NCBI GenBank assembly: GCA_012518325.1
Contig: JAAYSR010000019.1
Span: forward strand, 1-18,283
Direction of reading: 5' to 3'
DNA: 18,283 nt
Source: Bacillota bacterium
Lineage (GTDB): Bacteria; Bacillota; Limnochordia; Darwinibacteriales; Darwinibacteriaceae
The notes beneath the pieces are model-generated. The model searched no databases and was not told the origin of the DNA. It was given only the letters and a program-made list of their open reading frames with translations. A program made the translations under genes and the position numbers. Below are positions 14,555 through 18,283 of the stretch, piece by piece (position 1 is the first letter of the stretch; each line of letters starts with the position of its first letter).

Positions 14555-16303
14555 TTGAAACTCCACGTCAAACTTGGACTTATTTTTTCAATCATTACTA
14601 TGCTTTCTACGCTGGCCTACAGCCTTTTCTTTTATGCCCATGAGAAGGCCTCTTTCTACAGCAGCGCCAAAGAAGGCTTGACCAGCCTGGGTGAACGGAT
14701 GATCTCCCAGTTTGATGACTATGTGCAGGTAATGGATTACACATTGGAAAACCTAATCTCCAACACAGAGTTCATGGATGCCATGGCGCTGCATTCCAAT
14801 CCCTACTACGCCCCCCATGACCCCCAGTGGCTGAATGCCAGCAATACAATGGGCAATGTGCTTTACCGTGATGCCCTGAACAAGAACTATCACAGGGTAA
14901 ATGCCTTTAATCGCGGCGGGATGTTCTACACGAGCAGGTTCGACAATCGGGATACCGTCAACCCCCTTTCCCATGATATTGCAGGCATTGTTAACTCAAT
15001 TCCCTGGCTTGAAAAAGTTGATCAAAGGCCGTTTCAGCGGGTGCTGATAACCCCCCATGCCGATCCTTGGACGACAGGGAGGGAGGTCAACGTCTTCAGC
15101 GCCGTCAGGTCGATTATCTGGATGGGTCAGCCTATTGGCTACCTCGAAGTGCAAGGCCTGGAAGAAGACCTCCGGGCGATTTTCTCCCCCCAAGGCCTGG
15201 AAGACGTCAGTGTGAGCGCCTTTATCAACGGCGGGGAACTGCTTTTTGAAAGCGAAGAAGGAGCGGCAGCCAGAGGCAGGGATTTTCTTGCATCGGAGGA
15301 AGGCGGCAATCCATCTTTGTATGAACTCTCCTTTGCCAGCGACAAAAGCCAGCTCACTCTGTACCTGTCGCAGGATACTGCGGCCTGGCAGGCTTCGCTG
15401 ATGCGCTTTATGTACCGCATCGGCCTGACCGCACTGATCTTGCAGGTTGTGATCTTGATCGTTATCAACGTGGTTTCACGGCGCCTGACAAGATCCATCC
15501 GGCAGCTGGAGGATGAGATCAGCGATGTCCAATTGGAGGATCTGTCCCTCTCGCACCAGGTCGGCCTGCGGGAAGGTGATGAGATATACAGGCTTCAGAG
15601 GGCCTTCCACGCCCTGATCGAGCGGTTGAACAGTTCCATCAGGGATGAAATGCGCTTCCGGGAGCTTCACTTGGAGGCCAGGATGAATGCATTGCAGGCT
15701 CAGATCAATCCGCACTTTATCTATAACACCCTTAACGTGATTAACTCCAAGAGCCTGGAATACGGGGCTTTCGACATTGCGCGCCTCACCGACAGGTTTT
15801 CCGAGATGCTCCGTTACAGTACAAACATGCACGAGAAAACGGTCACCCTTGAGCAGGAGTTAGAACATGTTGCCAATTATCTGGAGTTAATGAAGCTGCG
15901 CTATGAGCACAAGCTGGAGTACAGAATTGAGGTGGCCCAGGAAGCGTTGTCAACTGAGCTGCCTCGCCTGACGCTGCAGCCCCTGGTGGAAAATGCAATC
16001 CTCCACGGCTACCGGAACAACAGCCGGGTGATGAAAATATCCATCAGCGGCTGTCTGGACTCTGGCTGTCTAGTGCTGGAGATCAGGGATAACGGCGACG
16101 GTTTCAACGAAAGAGTGCTGGACGATGTTTCAGCATATGCCCGGCGCATTTCCGCAAATGAAGCACAGAAAGACGAAAAACAGGGAAGCGGCGTAGGCCT
16201 GATCAACACCCTGGCCAGGCTCTACTATTTCAGCAGCGGAAAGATGGACTTTTCCCTGTTCAATGAAGACGGAGCGGTGGTCCGGATCAGTCTGGCCGGG
16301 TAA
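14555..16303 (+). CDS. yesM: Sensor histidine kinase, YesM type
   Basis: A 582-residue two-transmembrane kinase. TM1 is about 8-27; a periplasmic/extracellular sensing region of about 250 residues follows (Cache-like length, no motif I can name); TM2 is about 288-308. A HAMP segment (309-362) leads to the His_kinase domain, with the phospho-acceptor in LQAQINPHFIYNTL (H387), the N-box LTLQPLVENAILHGY (N480), DNGDGF (512-517) and GSGVGL (544-549). YesM kinases pair with REC/AraC regulators and usually control sugar uptake. The start is probably TTG 14555, since GGAGGG (14543-14548) is 6 nt away; the ATG at 14549 abuts the ribosome binding site. The ligand is unknown. Confidence 0.94.
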   Translation: MKLHVKLGLIFSIITMLSTLAYSLFFYAHEKASFYSSAKEGLTSLGERMISQFDDYVQVMDYTLENLISNTEFMDAMALHSNPYYAPHDPQWLNASNTMGNVLYRDALNKNYHRVNAFNRGGMFYTSRFDNRDTVNPLSHDIAGIVNSIPWLEKVDQRPFQRVLITPHADPWTTGREVNVFSAVRSIIWMGQPIGYLEVQGLEEDLRAIFSPQGLEDVSVSAFINGGELLFESEEGAAARGRDFLASEEGGNPSLYELSFASDKSQLTLYLSQDTAAWQASLMRFMYRIGLTALILQVVILIVINVVSRRLTRSIRQLEDEISDVQLEDLSLSHQVGLREGDEIYRLQRAFHALIERLNSSIRDEMRFRELHLEARMNALQAQINPHFIYNTLNVINSKSLEYGAFDIARLTDRFSEMLRYSTNMHEKTVTLEQELEHVANYLELMKLRYEHKLEYRIEVAQEALSTELPRLTLQPLVENAILHGYRNNSRVMKISISGCLDSGCLVLEIRDNGDGFNERVLDDVSAYARRISANEAQKDEKQGSGVGLINTLARLYYFSSGKMDFSLFNEDGAVVRISLAG

Positions 16304-16330
16304 GAGAGTAAAGGCAGGAGTGAGAGCGAT

Positions 16331-17818
16331 TTGTTCAGTGTATTGCTGGTTGATGACGAAGCAGCCTCCATTAGGTATTTGAGGAACTTGGTTACCTCGT
16401 TTTCTCCGTCCTTTGAGATAGCGGCGGAATGTGAAAACGGGCAGGATGCGCTGGCTGTTCTAAATGAGAGGCCGGTTGATGTGCTGATCACTGATGTCAA
16501 GATGCCGATTATGGACGGCATCGCTCTGGCGCAGGAAGCTCGCGGCCTTTATCCTGATCTGCATATCATTATCGTGAGCGGCTATGCGGAGTTTGAATAC
16601 GCCAAAAGCGCACTGGAAGTGGCGGCCGAAGACTATTTGCTCAAGCCGCTAAGCATCGATCAGTCCAGGAAGGTGCTCCAGGCGGTGGAGAAAAAACTCG
16701 TCAGAAGGCGCCGGACGGCAAGGAAAGCGGCGCTGAACAGCTTAATTGCCTCCGGCAGACTTGGCGAGAACGAAGCGGCAGTCCTTGGCGATCTAAACTT
16801 TTTTGCCGGGCTGGTTCGCTTTGGCAATCTATCACCCCTCAGTCTGGGGCAGCATGAACCTTTCCAGTCCGGCGGCCCGCTTGAAGGTGATCCGGAGCTG
16901 CTTTGGGTTCTGCAGGGGCGCGATCAGGCAGAGTTCATTATCCTCGCCGAACAAGGACCCTTGAGTGTCGACGACATCCTGGCTGCCACCGGGACGGAGC
17001 CCAGCCAGGCTGCCTACACCATGGTGATCCAGAAAAGCTACTGCCAGCCGAAACATCTGCGGAAGTGCGTGGAGGAGATGGTGCGCTACCTTGATGAAAA
17101 GCTGCTCATGGGTAAGACAAGAGTGTACTTCGTGCCGCCCTATGATCGCAAGGGTTACCGCAACTTTTCCAAGTCGGAGCTGCTCAAGCTTGACTTTGCC
17201 ATTGCCAGCGGTGATGACAGCCAGGTAAAAGACACCTTGCTCAACTGGGCTGTCCAGTGGGACGAGCAGGAAATGCCCCAGCGCTGGGCCGAGCTGGCGG
17301 TTACCAGCATCGTTCAGCGTTCCCTGGAGCTTCTGCAGCATGATACTGTCAACCATATGGAAGTCTTTGGGGAGATTAACAGGCTGTATGCCTCTGCAGA
17401 ATCAGCGGAAGACCTGATGAACGGTGTTTGGGACATTGTTTTTGAACCCTATGTAGAAGCGAAGAGCAAGAGGCGCTCCTCGCAGGATGTCTATGAACAG
17501 ATCGTCCGGTTCATAGAGGAAAACTACCCTGAGAACCTGACCATTGACAATGTCTGCTCCGTCTTTGGCATTTCACAGACCTACCTAAGCCGGCTGTTTC
17601 GCACCCATGGAGAAACCACGTTTAATGAATACCTGACCAAGTGCCGTATCGGCAATGCCAAGCGTCTGATCGAGCAGAACCCCGACATTAAGCTGAGCGA
17701 TGTAGCCTTCCTGGTAGGCTATGAAAGCTCGTCCTACTTCGGCAAGGTGTTTCGCAGCAGCGAAGGGATGACGCCGTCTCAGTATGCGACGGAACAGAAG
17801 GAGAAAAAGGCGAAATAG
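16331..17818 (+). CDS. yesN: Response regulator with AraC-type output domain, YesN type
   Basis: A 495-residue regulator. The receiver domain (1-120) has D8/D9, the phospho-acceptor D55 in LITDVKMP, S83 and K105 in LLKPLS. Residues about 125-380 form a linker region typical in length for YesN proteins but with no motif I can name. The C-terminal AraC double helix-turn-helix (about 388-490) includes TIDNVCSVFGISQTYLSRLF and a second helix pair ending in GYESSSYFGKVFRSSEGMTPSQY. The start is TTG 16331, with AGGAGTGAG upstream; 27 bp separate it from yesM, so the two are co-transcribed. It probably activates the adjacent solute-binding protein gene. Confidence 0.94.
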   Translation: MFSVLLVDDEAASIRYLRNLVTSFSPSFEIAAECENGQDALAVLNERPVDVLITDVKMPIMDGIALAQEARGLYPDLHIIIVSGYAEFEYAKSALEVAAEDYLLKPLSIDQSRKVLQAVEKKLVRRRRTARKAALNSLIASGRLGENEAAVLGDLNFFAGLVRFGNLSPLSLGQHEPFQSGGPLEGDPELLWVLQGRDQAEFIILAEQGPLSVDDILAATGTEPSQAAYTMVIQKSYCQPKHLRKCVEEMVRYLDEKLLMGKTRVYFVPPYDRKGYRNFSKSELLKLDFAIASGDDSQVKDTLLNWAVQWDEQEMPQRWAELAVTSIVQRSLELLQHDTVNHMEVFGEINRLYASAESAEDLMNGVWDIVFEPYVEAKSKRRSSQDVYEQIVRFIEENYPENLTIDNVCSVFGISQTYLSRLFRTHGETTFNEYLTKCRIGNAKRLIEQNPDIKLSDVAFLVGYESSSYFGKVFRSSEGMTPSQYATEQKEKKAK

Positions 17819-17823
17819 TTAGG

Positions 17824-17905
17824 CAATAACGGTTATTGTGTCGGTTAAGGGAAAAATTTCCTCAAATGTTAAGGGGAAGTACTGGAATTTACTACAGTGT
17901 AAATT
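17824..17905 (+). promoter_or_regulatory. Candidate operator region upstream of the solute-binding protein gene
   Basis: Between yesN and the promoter of the next gene lie a 7-bp dyad CAATAAC-G-GTTATTG (17824-17838), two direct copies of GTTAAGGG (17844-17851 and 17868-17875, 24 bp apart), GGAAA-AA-TTTCC (17850-17861) between them, and a 7-bp dyad AATTTAC-tacagt-GTAAATT (17886-17905) directly before the -35. AraC-type regulators often bind tandem direct repeats just upstream of the -35. The assignment to YesN is inference from position; none of the dyads has a U tract that would make it a terminator. Confidence 0.45.
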
Positions 17906-17915
17906 GGATATTCCG

Positions 17916-17944
17916 TTGAGATGTAAAATAAACAGCAATACAAT
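17916..17944 (+). promoter_or_regulatory. Promoter of the solute-binding protein gene
   Basis: TTGAGA (17916-17921), a 17-bp spacer and TACAAT (17939-17944). A start near 17951 leaves a leader of about 24 nt. The separate promoter allows this gene to be controlled apart from yesM-yesN. Confidence 0.78.
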
Positions 17945-17974
17945 GAAAGTACATTAAAAAAGGAGGATGCTTGT

Positions 17975-18283
17975 ATGAGGAAGATTCTCTCTGTATTAGT
18001 TGTTCTTAGCTTGCTGCTGTCAGCAGGCCTGGTCTCGGCGGAAGAGATTGACTGGTCAGCCAGACGGCTGGATAAACAGGTTACCCTGTCCTTCATGATC
18101 GACCGCGACCAGTCCCTGGACGGCTGGGAAGCACTGTTTAAGCAAATTGAGGAAGTACTGAACATCAAGACCGTTTTTGACCTGCGCCCTGGCGGAATTG
18201 AGGGTGACAACCTGGTCAAGAGCCGTTTGGCCACCGGCGACATGGCCGACCTCTGCGCCTACAACTCCGGCTCTCTGTTTAAA
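17975..18283 (+). CDS. Extracellular solute-binding protein of an ABC transporter, 5' part only
   Basis: The reading frame is open from ATG 17975 to the window edge (103 codons, no stop), so it is truncated by the window. AGGAGG (17961-17966) lies 8 nt upstream. The N-terminus MRKILSVLVVLSLLLSAG is a signal peptide ending in an A-x-A-like site (VSA, after A22). No lipobox cysteine is present, unlike most monoderm Firmicute binding proteins. The mature part begins VTLSFMIDRDQSLDGWEALFK and contains ATGDMADLCAYNSGS, a pattern common in family 1 sugar-binding proteins (the A-x-G-D-x-P/A-D motif). With YesM/YesN upstream, carbohydrate uptake is likely. The substrate cannot be told, and the transporter permeases would lie beyond the window. 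Confidence 0.88.
   Translation, partial: MRKILSVLVVLSLLLSAGLVSAEEIDWSARRLDKQVTLSFMIDRDQSLDGWEALFKQIEEVLNIKTVFDLRPGGIEGDNLVKSRLATGDMADLCAYNSGSLFK

Noticed and set aside
17824..17838. Dyad CAATAAC-G-GTTATTG read as a terminator of yesN
   Set aside because: It has a one-base centre that cannot form a hairpin loop well, is AT-rich, and has no following U tract; an operator is more likely.
1..18283. CRISPR arrays, insertion sequences, tRNA or rRNA genes, prophage or defence islands
   Set aside because: No regular spaced repeats, transposase motifs, tRNA cloverleaf or defence-type proteins were seen anywhere in the window.

Overview
The window looks like a chromosomal segment of an endospore-forming Firmicute (Clostridia or Limnochordia-like, with moderate GC). 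The gene order from about 1880 to 13165 is the one found near the replication origin of Bacillus subtilis: csfB/gin, yaaO, tmk, yaaQ/darA, yaaR, holB, yaaT/ricT, yabC/rsmI, abrB (opposite strand), metS, yabD/tatD. A sigma-G inhibitor (Gin), RicT, an AbrB-type regulator and a phosphosulfolactate synthase all fit a sporulating lineage. The ABC-transporter binding protein at the right edge has a signal peptide but no visible lipobox cysteine. That would suit a diderm Firmicute, but this is inference only.

Layout: (1) 50-1440, gdhA (glutamate dehydrogenase) on the minus strand, with a clear promoter and terminator. (2) 1441-1878, mostly non-coding, holding one candidate 39-residue basic ORF on the minus strand and some inverted-repeat structure. 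(3) 1879-7706, a tight plus-strand run with overlapping or closely spaced genes: gin, yaaO, tmk, darA, yaaR, holB, ricT, rsmI. It covers sporulation sigma control, dTMP supply, c-di-AMP sensing, clamp loading, RNA-processing control and 16S rRNA methylation. B. subtilis has yabA, yabB (trmN6) and yazA between yaaT and yabC; none is present here. (4) 7690-10083, three minus-strand genes: abrB with its own strong promoter, and an MFS transporter plus comA (phosphosulfolactate synthase) inserted between abrB and metS. (5) 10152-14492, a complete methionine T-box unit: promoter, leader with an AUG specifier, antiterminator and terminator, then metS, tatD, purA and a strong intrinsic terminator. 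purA therefore appears to be under methionyl-tRNA control. (6) 14508-18283, a YesM-type sensor kinase, a YesN-type REC/AraC response regulator, and the start of an extracellular solute-binding protein with its own promoter. The last is preceded by direct and inverted repeats that are candidate binding sites for the regulator.

The window is mostly conserved housekeeping sequence. I do not see a clear undescribed multi-gene system. The points most worth checking are the T-box control of purA, the lysine/arginine tail on RicT, the zinc-module loss in HolB, the comA-MFS pair, the candidate small protein at 1565-1684, and the repeats before the solute-binding protein gene.
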